Assembly: GCA_019694395.1 (NCBI GenBank)
Contig: JAIBCC010000010.1
Coordinates: forward strand, 1 to 64,000
DNA: 64,000 nucleotides
Origin: Pyrinomonadaceae bacterium
GTDB taxonomy: Bacteria; Acidobacteriota; Blastocatellia; Pyrinomonadales; Pyrinomonadaceae
Reading direction: 5' to 3'
The translations under genes were made by a program, and so were the position numbers. Positions 31,635-40,679 of the stretch are shown piece after piece (position 1 is the stretch's first letter; the number at the start of each line of letters is the position of its first letter). A model generated the notes under the pieces. The model saw only the letters and a list, made by a program, of their open reading frames with translations. It ran no database searches and was not told the origin of the DNA.

Positions 31635-33587
31635 ATGGAACACGGAAATCATCAGCAAAATATTGATAAAGTTACGTTTGCGGGACTTTTGGTTGCGCTT
31701 GGAATTGTTTTTGGCGACATTGGAACTTCTCCGCTTTATGTTTTTTCGGCAATCATCGGAACGCGAAAAGTTGAACCGATGTTGGTTTTAGGCGGATTTT
31801 CAGCGGTTTTTTGGACGCTGATGTTTCAGACGACAATCAAATACGTTTTGATTGCTTTGCGAGCCGACAACAACGGGGAAGGCGGAATTTTTTCGTTATT
31901 CGCGCTGGTCAGACGTTATGCGGGAAGCTGGCTGATGTATGTGGCGATTATCGGCGGAAGTTTTTTGCTGGCGGACGGAATTATTACGCCGCCGATTTCG
32001 GTTTCTTCGGCAATCGAAGGTTTACGGATTTATTCGCCCGAAATTCCCACCGTTCCGATTGTGATTACGATTTTGATCGGGCTTTTTGTGGTTCAGCAAT
32101 TTGGAACTCAGTTTATCGGCAAGTTTTTTGGTCCGATTATGACTTTGTGGTTTACCTTTATTGGTGTCATCGGTTTAATGTCGCTGACTTCCGATTTTTC
32201 GGTTTTAAAAGCTCTAAATCCTTATTACGCTTATCAATTATTGACTCAATATCCGCACGGTTTTTGGCTCTTGGGGGCAGTTTTTCTTTGCACCACGGGA
32301 GCGGAAGCCTTGTATTCTGATATGGGGCATTGCGGACGCGGAAATATCAGAATTAGTTGGATTTACGTCAAAATCTGTCTGTTACTGAATTATGCCGGAC
32401 AGTCTGCTTTTTTGATGAGCAAAGCCGGAAATGAATTAACGGGCGCAACTCCTTTTTATTCAATCGTTCCGAGTGTGATTTTGCCTTTGGGAATTACGAT
32501 TGCGACTTTGGCGGCGATCATTGCTTCGCAAGCCTTGATTTCAGGTAGTTTTACGCTGATTGGGGAAGCAATTCGTCTAAATTTTTGGTCACGTCAACGC
32601 ATTTTTTATCCGACTGATTTCAAAGGTCAGCTTTACATTCCACAGGTCAATTGGCTTTTGATGGCAGGCTGTATTTTCGTAGTTTTGTATTTTCACGAAT
32701 CAAAATATATGGAAGCCGCTTACGGATTGTCGGTGACTTTGACAATGCTGATGACGACATTTTTGTTGTTCGTTTATATGCGTTCGCGGCGGTTTAATGC
32801 GGCTTTAACTTACGGCTTAACTCTTTTGTTTTTAGCAATTGAGCTTTCATTTTTGACGGCAAATCTGGAAAAATTCCCCGAAGGCGGCTACGTTTCAGTT
32901 TTAGTCGGCTTTTTGCTTTTCGGAATAATGTGGATTTGGTTCAATGGCAGAAAATTGCGCCGGAAACTTTTGGTATGGGAAAAAACAGAGAACTTTTTCG
33001 GAACTTTGAAAGAACTGAGCAACGATAAAACCATTCCGCAATATGCTACGCATTTGGTTTATTTAACGGCTTCGGATTCGCCGAAAAAACTTGAACGCGA
33101 AACGATTGAATCAATTTTGGAAAAAACGCCGAAACGCGCCGATGTTTATTGGTTTGTTCACGTTAAAACGGACGATCATCCTTTTACGACCAAATACAAA
33201 GTCGAAACGATTGCCAAAGAAGACGTTTATTTTATTACGTTTACGCTCGGTTTCAGAATTGAGCCGCGCATCAGTTATTTGTTTGAATTAGTGTTGGAAG
33301 AACTGGTTAAAAACAAAGAAGTCGAGCGCACCAGCCGCCATCCGGCTCTCAAACAATACAATATTCACGGCGATATTCGCTTTGTTCTGCTCAGTTCATT
33401 TTTGAGTTATGAGAACGATTTGTCAGGGACAGACAACTTTATTATGCGCTCTTACTACATTTTGCGGCGTTGGTTCAGCATTCGTGAAGATGCAGCTTAC
33501 GGGCTTGATGCGGATAGTGTCGTTATCGAAAATGTTCCGGTAGTTGTTGCCAGACCGGAAAAAATTCAATTAGAGAGAGTGGAATAA
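31635..33587 (+). CDS. kup: KUP-family potassium transporter
   Basis: 650 residues, the full KUP length: about twelve membrane helices up to residue 440, then a cytoplasmic C-terminal domain. The signature GIVFGDIGTSPLYVFSAI lies at about 21-38, with RADNNGEGGIFSLFALV in the following helix. GDIGTSPLY contains the Asp used in proton-coupled potassium uptake. It imports potassium into the cytoplasm. It is monocistronic and meets the Crp-like gene tail to tail with a 3-base gap. There is no strong Shine-Dalgarno. Confidence 0.95.
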   Translation: MEHGNHQQNIDKVTFAGLLVALGIVFGDIGTSPLYVFSAIIGTRKVEPMLVLGGFSAVFWTLMFQTTIKYVLIALRADNNGEGGIFSLFALVRRYAGSWLMYVAIIGGSFLLADGIITPPISVSSAIEGLRIYSPEIPTVPIVITILIGLFVVQQFGTQFIGKFFGPIMTLWFTFIGVIGLMSLTSDFSVLKALNPYYAYQLLTQYPHGFWLLGAVFLCTTGAEALYSDMGHCGRGNIRISWIYVKICLLLNYAGQSAFLMSKAGNELTGATPFYSIVPSVILPLGITIATLAAIIASQALISGSFTLIGEAIRLNFWSRQRIFYPTDFKGQLYIPQVNWLLMAGCIFVVLYFHESKYMEAAYGLSVTLTMLMTTFLLFVYMRSRRFNAALTYGLTLLFLAIELSFLTANLEKFPEGGYVSVLVGFLLFGIMWIWFNGRKLRRKLLVWEKTENFFGTLKELSNDKTIPQYATHLVYLTASDSPKKLERETIESILEKTPKRADVYWFVHVKTDDHPFTTKYKVETIAKEDVYFITFTLGFRIEPRISYLFELVLEELVKNKEVERTSRHPALKQYNIHGDIRFVLLSSFLSYENDLSGTDNFIMRSYYILRRWFSIREDAAYGLDADSVVIENVPVVVARPEKIQLERVE

Positions 33588-33590
33588 ATT

Positions 33591-34166
33591 TCAAATCAGC
33601 TTTTTCTCCCGCAAACTTTTAATTGAGCGATTCAAACTCCGTTCGGTAACACCCAAATAATTGGCAATGTCCGGTTTGGCAATGGTTTTGAACAGCTCGG
33701 GAAATTGTTTTTTCAAAAGCAATAAATTTGTTTCAATCGGATTTAAGTGACTGTTTGAGTAGCGAATTGCCTTGAATTTTATTTTTGCCGCCAAAGCCCG
33801 CAAAACCAATCGGTTAAATTGCGGATTTTCTTCCAAAAGTTTGTAGAAATTATTCCGTGAAATTTTGTAGATAACCAAGTCGGTCATTGATTCGACCGCA
33901 CAGACGGTTTCATCCTCATTAAACATTTCAATTTCACCAAAAATTACACCTTCGCCAAAAAACTCCTGAATAAAAATATTGCCGTCTTCATTGGTCAGAT
34001 AACATTTAGCGATTCCGCTTTTGATGATGTGGACAAATTCAATTTTATCGCCTTGCTCGATAACGATCTTTTTCGGAGAAAAATTGTGTTGAGAAATAAA
34101 ATTATTTGATTCATCGGCGGCAATTTTACCGATAAAATCCAATAATTCCCGGTTGATTCTAATCAT
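33591..34166 (-). CDS. Crp/Fnr-family transcription regulator
   Basis: 191 residues. An N-terminal cyclic-nucleotide-type beta-roll (about 25-115: QGDKIEFVHIIKSGIAKCYLT, FFGEGVIFGEIEMF) is joined to a C-terminal winged helix (IAKPDIANYLGVTERSLNRSIKSL). No Fnr-type cysteine cluster is present, and the nucleotide-contact Arg-Ser pair of true Crp is not seen, so its signal is unknown. It is divergent from the MFS gene at 34237, with a GGACA-AA-TGTCC palindrome between them. This arrangement suggests it controls the transporter and itself. Confidence 0.88.
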   Translation of the reverse strand: MIRINRELLDFIGKIAADESNNFISQHNFSPKKIVIEQGDKIEFVHIIKSGIAKCYLTNEDGNIFIQEFFGEGVIFGEIEMFNEDETVCAVESMTDLVIYKISRNNFYKLLEENPQFNRLVLRALAAKIKFKAIRYSNSHLNPIETNLLLLKKQFPELFKTIAKPDIANYLGVTERSLNRSIKSLREKKLI

Positions 34167-34177
34167 TTTTAAGTTTG

Positions 34178-34189
34178 GGACAAATGTCC
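34178..34189. promoter_or_regulatory. Palindrome GGACAAATGTCC between crp-like and MFS genes
   Basis: Five-base inverted arms GGACA/TGTCC with a 2-base centre, 12 bases upstream of the regulator's ATG and 48 bases before the MFS ATG. Two-fold symmetry fits a Crp/Fnr-type dimer. Proposed as its operator by position. Confidence 0.5.
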
Positions 34190-34236
34190 TTTTTTTAGTC
34201 TGAAAAAGTTGTTAGCTTATTTTTCAGGTGATAAAA

Positions 34237-35475
34237 ATGCAAACACTATTAAAACAAATTCAGGCGGCAAAGGAAATTGAAAACGGTAAACAGACTCATC
34301 CGATTTTCAATCTCCATTTTTTATTGCTCTGTTTCAGCTCAATGTTATTTTCCGCCAGCTACAATATGCTGATTCCCGAACTTCCGTCTTATTTGAGCAG
34401 TCTCGGCGGAGCGGACTACAAAGGTTTGATAATTTCTCTGTTCACCCTGACGGCAGGTTTGTCCAGACCGATCAGCGGGCAATTGATTGATACAGTCGGG
34501 CGAAAACCTGTGTTGTTGATCGGCACAATCGTTTGTTTGATCTGCGGATTTTTATATCCGGTTTTGGGGAGTGTAGCCGGATTTTTATTGCTCAGATTGT
34601 TTCACGGATTTTCGACAGGATTTAATCCGACTGCAATGACGGCGTATGTTTCCGATGTCGTGCCGCCAAATCGTTGGGGCGAAGCACTTGGTTGGCAAGG
34701 ACTTTTTTATGGAATGGGACTGGCTCTCGGTCCGGCGTTGGGAAGTTTTATCAAACTATATTTTTCTTTTGATGTTTTGTTTTACAGTTCTTCATTCGTC
34801 GCATTTTTATCTTTTGCTCTGATTTTCACCATCAAAGAAACTTTAACCGTTAAAAAGCCTTTTACTTTACAAACCTTAAAAATCTCCAGGCAAAATATTT
34901 TTGCCTCCGAAGCCGTTTCGCCTGCCATTGTTACTTTTTTAACTTATTTTGCCTTTGGAATGGTTTTAACTTTGATTCCCGATTGGAGCCAGCATTTAGG
35001 AATCGCTTACAAAGGCTTGTTTTTTATTCTATTTACGATTGCTTCACTTTTAGTCAGACTGTTTGCAGGAAAATTTTCGGACAGTTACGGACGAGTTCCA
35101 TTGATTTTTCTCGGCTTAGCCATTTTGCTGATTTCGATGCTGGTAATGGGATATTTCCCGTCAATTACAGGTTTGGTTATTGCTTCTCTCACTTACGGAA
35201 CAGCAATGGGAATTTTGTCGCCCGCTTTGAATGCGTGGACGGTGGATTTAAGTCTGCCGAGTCATAAAGGTAGAGCAATCGCCACAATGTTTATTGGAAT
35301 GGAAGCCGGAATCGGGTTAGGCGCGTTATTTTCAGGTTTCTATTACCAAAATATTCTGTCACGAATCCCGCAAATTATGTTGTTATGCGCTGTAACGACA
35401 TTGTTTGCAATTATATATTTGCAGTTACGAAAAAGATTTACAGGTAGAAAACAACTTCCGATTGAGCAAAATTAG
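34237..35475 (+). CDS. MFS transporter
   Basis: About 412 residues from the ATG at 34237, which has AGGTG upstream; the GTG at 34228 is less favoured. Twelve membrane helices are visible, with the major-facilitator motif GQLIDTVGRKPVLL after helix 2 (RxxGRR-like) and GKFSDSYGRVPLI in the second half. It is probably an efflux pump for a small molecule, and the substrate cannot be read. It is divergent from a Crp/Fnr regulator, its likely controller. Confidence 0.88.
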   Translation: MQTLLKQIQAAKEIENGKQTHPIFNLHFLLLCFSSMLFSASYNMLIPELPSYLSSLGGADYKGLIISLFTLTAGLSRPISGQLIDTVGRKPVLLIGTIVCLICGFLYPVLGSVAGFLLLRLFHGFSTGFNPTAMTAYVSDVVPPNRWGEALGWQGLFYGMGLALGPALGSFIKLYFSFDVLFYSSSFVAFLSFALIFTIKETLTVKKPFTLQTLKISRQNIFASEAVSPAIVTFLTYFAFGMVLTLIPDWSQHLGIAYKGLFFILFTIASLLVRLFAGKFSDSYGRVPLIFLGLAILLISMLVMGYFPSITGLVIASLTYGTAMGILSPALNAWTVDLSLPSHKGRAIATMFIGMEAGIGLGALFSGFYYQNILSRIPQIMLLCAVTTLFAIIYLQLRKRFTGRKQLPIEQN

Positions 35476-35521
35476 AGATTTAGTTCATTAAATTCAGATT
35501 TTGCAAAACAGTTAAATTTTA

Positions 35522-35576
35522 TTGGCAAAAATCCTTCAAATTGTGTATATTGTAAAAATGAATGAACATTCACTCA
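35522..35576 (+). promoter_or_regulatory. Promoter with FadR-like operator before the thiolase unit
   Basis: -35 TTGGCA (35522-35527), 18-base spacer, -10 TATATT (35546-35551), then the palindrome TGAATGAACATTCACTCA at 35559-35576 over the expected transcription start. It resembles the operator at 18850-18867, so both beta-oxidation loci are probably controlled by one TetR/FadR-type repressor, which is not in this window. Confidence 0.65.
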
Positions 35577-35592
35577 TTTATTGGCTTGAAAT

Positions 35593-35871
35593 ATGTCTGT
35601 TGTAAAAATAAGGATTTACCGTCAAAATATTCGTTCTGCAAATAATGAAAAGAAACTCATTAAAACGAGTTTTGTAACTCTAAATTCGGAAAAGAAGCTG
35701 ACAGCAAAAAAGGCGGGACAAATACTAGCAAATAATTTTTCGGATTTTGACAGGCTTAATGCTAGAAACGGTTTGCAAAAGAGTGAAGAAGGTTTTCTTG
35801 CTATGCGTCCAGTAGAAAACGAAATACATATTTGGGAATACGCAATTATAACCGAGGAAGAAAAAGAGTAA
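35593..35871 (+). CDS. Hypothetical small protein upstream of thiolase
   Basis: 92 residues, basic N-terminal half and acidic tail. No domain recognised. It begins MSVVKIRIYRQN and contains LTAKKAGQILANNFSDFDRLNARNG, which looks like a short helical DNA- or protein-binding segment, though this is only an impression. It lies between the FadR-like operator and the thiolase gene (11-base gap), so it should be co-expressed with fatty acid oxidation. No clear Shine-Dalgarno. Confidence 0.5.
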   Translation: MSVVKIRIYRQNIRSANNEKKLIKTSFVTLNSEKKLTAKKAGQILANNFSDFDRLNARNGLQKSEEGFLAMRPVENEIHIWEYAIITEEEKE

Positions 35872-35882
35872 AATAAAAAATT

Positions 35883-37064
35883 ATGAAAGAAGCAGTTATC
35901 GTATCAGCCGTGCGGACGGCAGTTGGAAAAGCACCGAAAGGAACATTAAAAAATACTCGTCCGGATGATATGGGCGCAACCGCGATCAAAGCCGCAGTTA
36001 AGAGAGTTGAAGGCTTAAACGTCAACGAAATTGATGACGTGATAATGGGCTGTGCGTTTCCCGAAGCCCAACAGGGAATGAATGTTGCCCGAACCGCGAT
36101 GATTTTGGCAGGTTTACCGGTCGAAACTTCGGCAATGACCGTTAATCGTTATTGCTCAAGCGGCTTGCAAACTATTGCGTTAGCGGCAGATAGAATCAAA
36201 ACCGGCGGCGCGGAAATAATTGTCGCGGGCGGATTAGAAACAATGTCAATGATTGCCATGGGCGGCGCGAATTTTCGCCCGAATCCGAAATTGGCGGACA
36301 ATTATCCCGATTATTATTTGAATATGGGCTTGACTGCTGAAAATCTGGCGAAAAAATACGAGATCACCCGTGAACAAGCCGACCAATTTTCTTTGGAATC
36401 GCATCAAAAAGCAGCGGCGGCGATTCAAGGCGGGAAGTTCAAAAACGAAATCGTGCCGATGACCGTTTTGGTGGATGAATTGGATGCGAAAGGTCGCGTT
36501 TTACGCAAAGAAGTTGTTTTTGATACTGACGAAGGTGTTCGTTACGATGCTTCGATTGAAGGTTTTGCCAAATTAAAACCTGTTTTCCACGTCAAAGGAA
36601 CTGTGACGGCAGGAAATTCTTCGCAAATGTCAGACGGCGCGGCGGCTTGTGTCGTGATGTCGGCTGATAAAGCTAAAGAACTGGGATTAAAACCGCTTGC
36701 CCGTTTTGTCAGTTATGCAACTGCCGGATGTTTACCCGAAGAAATGGGAATCGGTCCGGTTTATGCAATTCCGAAAGCCTTAAAAATGGCTGGTTTAACG
36801 CTTGACCAAATTGACGTTATCGAATTAAACGAAGCCTTTGCCGCGCAGGGACTTTCGGTCATGAAAGTTTTGGAAATGAATCCGGCGAAAGTCAATGTCA
36901 ACGGCGGCGCAGTTGCTCTCGGACATCCGCTTGGCTGCACCGGCGCAAAATTGACGGCAACAGTTCTGAATGAACTGGAGCGCACCGGCGGACGTTACGG
37001 AATGGTGACGATGTGCGTTGGCGGCGGAATGGGCGCAGCCGGAATTTTCGAGCGTTTGGATTAG
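35883..37064 (+). CDS. fadA: Acetyl-CoA C-acyltransferase (3-ketoacyl-CoA thiolase)
   Basis: 393 residues, standard thiolase length. The nucleophile Cys91 lies in [18 protein letters not shown]. The other catalytic elements are [23 protein letters not shown] with the general-base His, and the C-terminal [13 protein letters not shown] with the second Cys. It cleaves 3-ketoacyl-CoA with CoA to acetyl-CoA and a shortened acyl-CoA, the last step of beta-oxidation. The FadN-like multienzyme at 18917-21289 supplies the two preceding steps. Both have a FadR-like palindrome upstream. Biosynthetic thiolase activity cannot be excluded. Confidence 0.93.
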   Translation: MKEAVIVSAVRTAVGKAPKGTLKNTRPDDMGATAIKAAVKRVEGLNVNEIDDVIMGCAFPEAQQGMNVARTAMILAGLPVETSAMTVNRYCSSGLQTIALAADRIKTGGAEIIVAGGLETMSMIAMGGANFRPNPKLADNYPDYYLNMGLTAENLAKKYEITREQADQFSLESHQKAAAAIQGGKFKNEIVPMTVLVDELDAKGRVLRKEVVFDTDEGVRYDASIEGFAKLKPVFHVKGTVTAGNSSQMSDGAAACVVMSADKAKELGLKPLARFVSYATAGCLPEEMGIGPVYAIPKALKMAGLTLDQIDVIELNEAFAAQGLSVMKVLEMNPAKVNVNGGAVALGHPLGCTGAKLTATVLNELERTGGRYGMVTMCVGGGMGAAGIFERLD

Positions 37065-37153
37065 TCGAAAAAACAACTTCAGAAATATATTGGTTATTTG
37101 TAAAACTTGTGCTAGTTTAATCTGCAAAATGATTTAGCGGAGAATTAGCATTT

Positions 37154-37630
37154 ATGAGAACTCCAACTTCGGCAGAGCTGGACAGCTACGTTAATCAACA
37201 TATTTCGGCAATCTGTGGGTGCAATTATCATGATGACAATGATAATCATTGCGCCCATTTTGTTTGTCACATAACCGAACTGCGTTTTGGGCTGACCTGT
37301 TTTGATATGTCAGGATCAGGCACCGAAAGTCAAAAGGCAAATATCAGAGTTCAGGAGGTTTTTCCGCGTTGCCGACGTGTTGGGCTGTGGAGAAATAAAC
37401 CGCAGGACATTCAGAGCGGTTTTATTTTTGTGACTAAAGCGGGAAATGTAAATGTGCGGGCAAAAACGATTGCTAATGTGCGAAAAAAACATATCGGAAT
37501 TTTTATCGGGACTGACATTTGGCAATACAAAAATAAGCTCAAGCACGTTATAAAACAAACACCTGACGAGTTCCGCCAGCATTATACCGGAGAAGGTTTT
37601 GAGATTTTTTTCGGAGAATTTCCAATATGA
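37154..37630 (+). CDS. NlpC/P60-like cysteine peptidase or amidase candidate
   Basis: 158 residues, no signal peptide. DNDNHCAHFVC places Cys33 at the start of a helix, and KKHIGIFIG places His113 on a strand. This Cys...H-x-G-I-x-I-G spacing resembles NlpC/P60 and related cell-wall amidases. The gene overlaps by 4 bases with a secreted 148-residue protein. A leaderless amidase followed by an exported small partner is the usual layout of a toxin-immunity pair, such as type VI amidase effectors. The catalytic assignment is moderate and the effector role is inference. Confidence 0.55.
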   Translation: MRTPTSAELDSYVNQHISAICGCNYHDDNDNHCAHFVCHITELRFGLTCFDMSGSGTESQKANIRVQEVFPRCRRVGLWRNKPQDIQSGFIFVTKAGNVNVRAKTIANVRKKHIGIFIGTDIWQYKNKLKHVIKQTPDEFRQHYTGEGFEIFFGEFPI

Positions 37631-38073
37631 AAAGAGTAATTACTAAATTTTCATTGATTGGAATTATTACCATGTTTCTTTTTACTTTTTCCTATGGTCA
37701 AAGTCGAAAAGGAAAAGAAAAAATTGTTGAGCCAACTGCCAAGGAAGCCATCAAACAAGTAATTTTGAACGGAGACATTCGCCTTTCGGTCGGGAAAAAT
37801 TGTCAGGATGTTGGAGCTTCTCCCACTGACAAAACGATCCTCGATTATTTAAGCGGAATCCTTGCCAATCAAGCTGAACCAAAGACCGAAAATTTTATCG
37901 AATTCAAATTCAAACAGGAAAAAGGGCGTTTATCCGAAATAATTTGGATCTGTGATCTCTTGTTTAAGGGGAAAGATGCCGAAGATGTTTGGAGCAACGG
38001 TGTCAGATTTAAACTGCGTAATTCTGACCGAAAATTATTGCGTGAATCTCTTTCCTGTATCGGAACAGGCTGA
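37627..38073 (+). CDS. Secreted small protein, candidate immunity partner
   Basis: 148 residues with a clear signal peptide (MKRVITKFSLIGIITMFLFTFSYGQ, cleavage after YG-Q, about residue 25). The mature part of about 120 residues has three cysteines (NCQDVG, IWICD, SCIG), suggesting a disulfide. It is helical at the start: EAIKQVILNGDIRLSVGKNC. The start codon overlaps the stop of the NlpC-like gene (ATGA), so the two are translationally coupled. Family not recognised. It resembles the size and export pattern of amidase immunity proteins; the role is inferred only. Confidence 0.55.
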   Translation: MKRVITKFSLIGIITMFLFTFSYGQSRKGKEKIVEPTAKEAIKQVILNGDIRLSVGKNCQDVGASPTDKTILDYLSGILANQAEPKTENFIEFKFKQEKGRLSEIIWICDLLFKGKDAEDVWSNGVRFKLRNSDRKLLRESLSCIGTG

Positions 38074-38218
38074 TTTTTCCTGTAAATTAGTGGTGTTTTT
38101 AAGTTATTTTCAAGTATTCCATCGAATTTCAACAAAAAGAGTTGACAAACCTCACATTAAAGTTTTACTTTAAGTTTCGAGTTCTAAAGTCTAGTATTAA
38201 CAACTACAACAACATCTA

Positions 38219-38539
38219 GTGAGTCCAGAAATCCATATCCCCGTCAGAATCGAAGGCGAGACAGCAACCATTTTTGCAGGTGATTACATCAACAAATTAA
38301 GTGGTGAACGTATCGAGCGCGAATGCCAACGGCAAATCAATGCCGGATGCAAAACTTTGATTGTAAATTTTTCTGAGACAGAGCTTGTCAATAGTATCGG
38401 AGTTTCAATTTTGCTTGGTGTAATTGATGTTGCCGCAAATGCAGGCGCAAAAATCGTTTTTTCCGACATCAACGAAAACACAATCGAGCTTTTTGATACC
38501 TTGGGACTGACAAATCACGTCGAAGTTCTGCCGAATTAG
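38219..38539 (+). CDS. STAS-domain protein (anti-sigma factor antagonist-like)
   Basis: 106 residues, one STAS domain. The phosphorylatable serine region reads ELVNSIGVSILLGV with Ser59, as in SpoIIAA/RsbV. It begins at a GTG; no ATG is available. Such proteins bind a kinase/anti-sigma factor when unphosphorylated and thereby free a sigma factor or a signalling enzyme. It is followed after 15 bases by a GAF/HD-GYP gene, so it may switch that output. No anti-sigma kinase is in the window. Confidence 0.85.
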   Translation: MSPEIHIPVRIEGETATIFAGDYINKLSGERIERECQRQINAGCKTLIVNFSETELVNSIGVSILLGVIDVAANAGAKIVFSDINENTIELFDTLGLTNHVEVLPN

Positions 38540-38554
38540 TTCATTCAAAACAAA

Positions 38555-39817
38555 ATGCTTGAAAATCAACAGAAATTAATCCATACCTTTGGAGCATTAG
38601 CGGATTTGGGTCAGGAAGTCGCGCATAAGCAAAACTTTCAGGAAATGATTCGCACCTCTTTGCATTTGGTGCTTGGCTCACTGGCGATTATGCGCGGAGG
38701 GGTGGCACGATATTCACGTTTCGGGCACGAACTTAATATGTTGGTAATGCGAGGCTTAGGCGATAATTTTCCGCTCAGTCTTTCGCTTTGTTACGAAGAC
38801 GAACGCCAATTTCTAGCCAACGGACTAGCTCCGATCGAAGTCAAACACGCGCAGGTTTTACCCTTTGTCCAAATTTATGACCGCAGTTTTGAGTCCAAAA
38901 AAATCGAATTAGTTATTCCTTTAATCATTCGGGATGAACTGGTCGGCGTGATCTTTTTGGGTGAGAAGGCAACGGGAGAACCTTTTACGGGTTACGACAA
39001 AGACATTATTTGTGCAATGGCACGGCATATCGGGGTTGGAATCGCTCAAAGAAATTTAATGGCGGAATTAGAGCGCCGCGCCGAAGAAAACCGGCATCTT
39101 TACGAAGATTTGCGAACGACCTATAAAGATACGGTCAAAGCCTTTGCCGCCGCTATTGACTGCAAAGATAAATATACCGAAGGTCATTCGGAAAGAGTCG
39201 GAAAATATACGGAAATCATTGCTGGTGAGCTTGGTTGGGATAACGACCACGTTGAAGGCGCAGCCATTGCCGGATATTTGCACGATGTAGGAAAATTAGT
39301 GGTTGACCGCAATATTATCAATTCGCCGACTCGAATCACTGCCAGCGAAAATGCCCAATTGTCAAAACATCCGACGGTCGGCTACGAAATCCTTTTACCA
39401 ATTCATCATCCATACGCAGATGTTCCGCTTGCTGCCAAATATCATCACGAACGTCTGGACGGACGCGGTTATCCTGATGGCTTGCACGATAGGGAAATTC
39501 CGTTTATTGCTAAAATCGTGAATTTGGCGGATTCTTTCGATGCGATGACCACGGATCGTCCGTATAAAAGACGGCGTAAATCCGAAGAAGTGATCGAAGA
39601 TATGCACCGTAATTCAGGAAAACAATTTGCTCCTGAGTTGGTTACTGCTTTTTGTCGCGCGATGCTGAAAGAATTGACCAATGAAAGGAAAGAGAAGCGT
39701 TTTCGTAAAATACTTGGCAAAGATTATCTCGAAGCAGATAAGATCGTGCCGCTTTTGAAAAATGTTTTAAATGCCCGAAATGCTACTTCGCCATTAACTT
39801 TTGTGGCAGCCGAATGA
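38555..39817 (+). CDS. GAF / HD-GYP domain signalling phosphodiesterase
   Basis: 420 residues. An N-terminal GAF-like sensor (about 25-175) is linked by a helix to an HD-GYP domain (about 190-375). Its motifs are complete: HSERVGKYT, LHDVGKL with the metal-binding His-Asp, HPTVGYEIL, and HHERLDGRGYPDGL (the HHExxDGxGYP signature). HD-GYP enzymes hydrolyse cyclic di-GMP or cGAMP. It acts in the cytoplasm as there is no membrane segment. It lies 15 bases after the STAS gene and forms an operon with it. Confidence 0.92.
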   Translation: MLENQQKLIHTFGALADLGQEVAHKQNFQEMIRTSLHLVLGSLAIMRGGVARYSRFGHELNMLVMRGLGDNFPLSLSLCYEDERQFLANGLAPIEVKHAQVLPFVQIYDRSFESKKIELVIPLIIRDELVGVIFLGEKATGEPFTGYDKDIICAMARHIGVGIAQRNLMAELERRAEENRHLYEDLRTTYKDTVKAFAAAIDCKDKYTEGHSERVGKYTEIIAGELGWDNDHVEGAAIAGYLHDVGKLVVDRNIINSPTRITASENAQLSKHPTVGYEILLPIHHPYADVPLAAKYHHERLDGRGYPDGLHDREIPFIAKIVNLADSFDAMTTDRPYKRRRKSEEVIEDMHRNSGKQFAPELVTAFCRAMLKELTNERKEKRFRKILGKDYLEADKIVPLLKNVLNARNATSPLTFVAAE

Positions 39818-39831
39818 AAGTGGAACACTTT

Positions 39832-39950
39832 AAAAATGAAAGGTGAAAAAAGTTGATTGAGAAATTAAAATTGGCTTTTTCAATATGCGATCCAAAATTA
39901 ATGACCAATTTTTTTAACTTTTTTACCTTTTCACTTTTGAACTTTTTTGA
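39832..39950. repeat. Imperfect inverted repeat (AAAGGTG / CACTTTT type)
   Basis: Left AAATGAAAGGTGAAAAAAGT and right TTAACTTTTTTACCTTTTCA-type tract, short-period. It occupies part of the 416-base gap before mraZ. The remainder of that gap holds the mraZ promoter and operator, and no gene. Confidence 0.55.
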
Positions 39951-40089
39951 TAATCTGTATTGAAATTCGTTATACCTCAAAACAACCCCAATTTTGATGA
40001 TTTTTTGAGCAAAAAAGAACATCATCAACCATCCAAAACGAGTAGTCTAAATTTTAAGCACTTGAATAATGCAATTTTAAAAATATGAC

Positions 40090-40154
40090 TTGACACGACA
40101 TTTCAAATAATCGTAATATCATTCAGAAGTGGTCAAAAGTGGTCTAAAATGGAC
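40090..40154 (+). promoter_or_regulatory. Promoter and MraZ box of the dcw cluster
   Basis: -35 TTGACA (40090-40095), 18-base spacer, -10 TAATAT (40114-40119), followed by three 10-base direct repeats AGTGGTCAAA, AGTGGTCTAA, AATGGAC (40128-40154). MraZ represses its own cluster by binding spaced TGG-type direct repeats in the promoter, and this tract fits that exactly. The mraZ ATG is 80 bases further on. Confidence 0.85.
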
Positions 40155-40233
40155 TTTTTATTGAAAATTACATCCCAAACATCAAGTGTTTAAGCCTGTG
40201 GAAAACTTTTAAGCACTTGCCCCAACAAACGAA

Positions 40234-40674
40234 ATGCTGCGTGGAAACTATAATGCACGAATAGATGACAAAGGACGGTTGAAAATCCCGACGCATTTCA
40301 GACGAAAAATTGAAGAAAAACACGGCTCGTTGGTCTATGTAACGAGTCTGACCGGAGAAAGTGCCCAAATTTTCCCGCTCAAAGAGTGGGAAATTATTGA
40401 ACAGAAAATCGCTCTTTTACCGACCAATGAAATTGCCCGCAAACTTTATGTGATGGCGACAAGTTTTTACGGTCAGGAATCCGAAATTGATAATCAAGGC
40501 AGAATCTTAATCCCCCCGCGTTTAAGACAAAAAGCCGAAATTTACGGAGACGTTTCGGTTTTGGGGTATTTGAACTATCTGGACGTGTGGAATGAGCAGC
40601 GAATTGAACAATATTTGGTGCAAAATCCATTCACTGCCGAACACGAAAGCCTTTTGGCAAGACTTGGGATTTGA
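40234..40674 (+). CDS. mraZ: Transcriptional regulator MraZ
   Basis: 146 residues, two AbrB-like SpoVT domains. Both have the family motif: NARIDDKGRLKIPTHFR near the N-terminus and EIDNQGRILIPPRLRQ in the second half. MraZ forms ring-shaped oligomers that bind the repeat box upstream of its own gene and tune expression of the division cluster. It is the first gene of the cluster, directly under the promoter at 40090. The next gene, rsmH, follows after 58 bases containing part of an intergenic repeat. Confidence 0.95.
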   Translation: MLRGNYNARIDDKGRLKIPTHFRRKIEEKHGSLVYVTSLTGESAQIFPLKEWEIIEQKIALLPTNEIARKLYVMATSFYGQESEIDNQGRILIPPRLRQKAEIYGDVSVLGYLNYLDVWNEQRIEQYLVQNPFTAEHESLLARLGI

Positions 40675-40679
40675 TAGTT

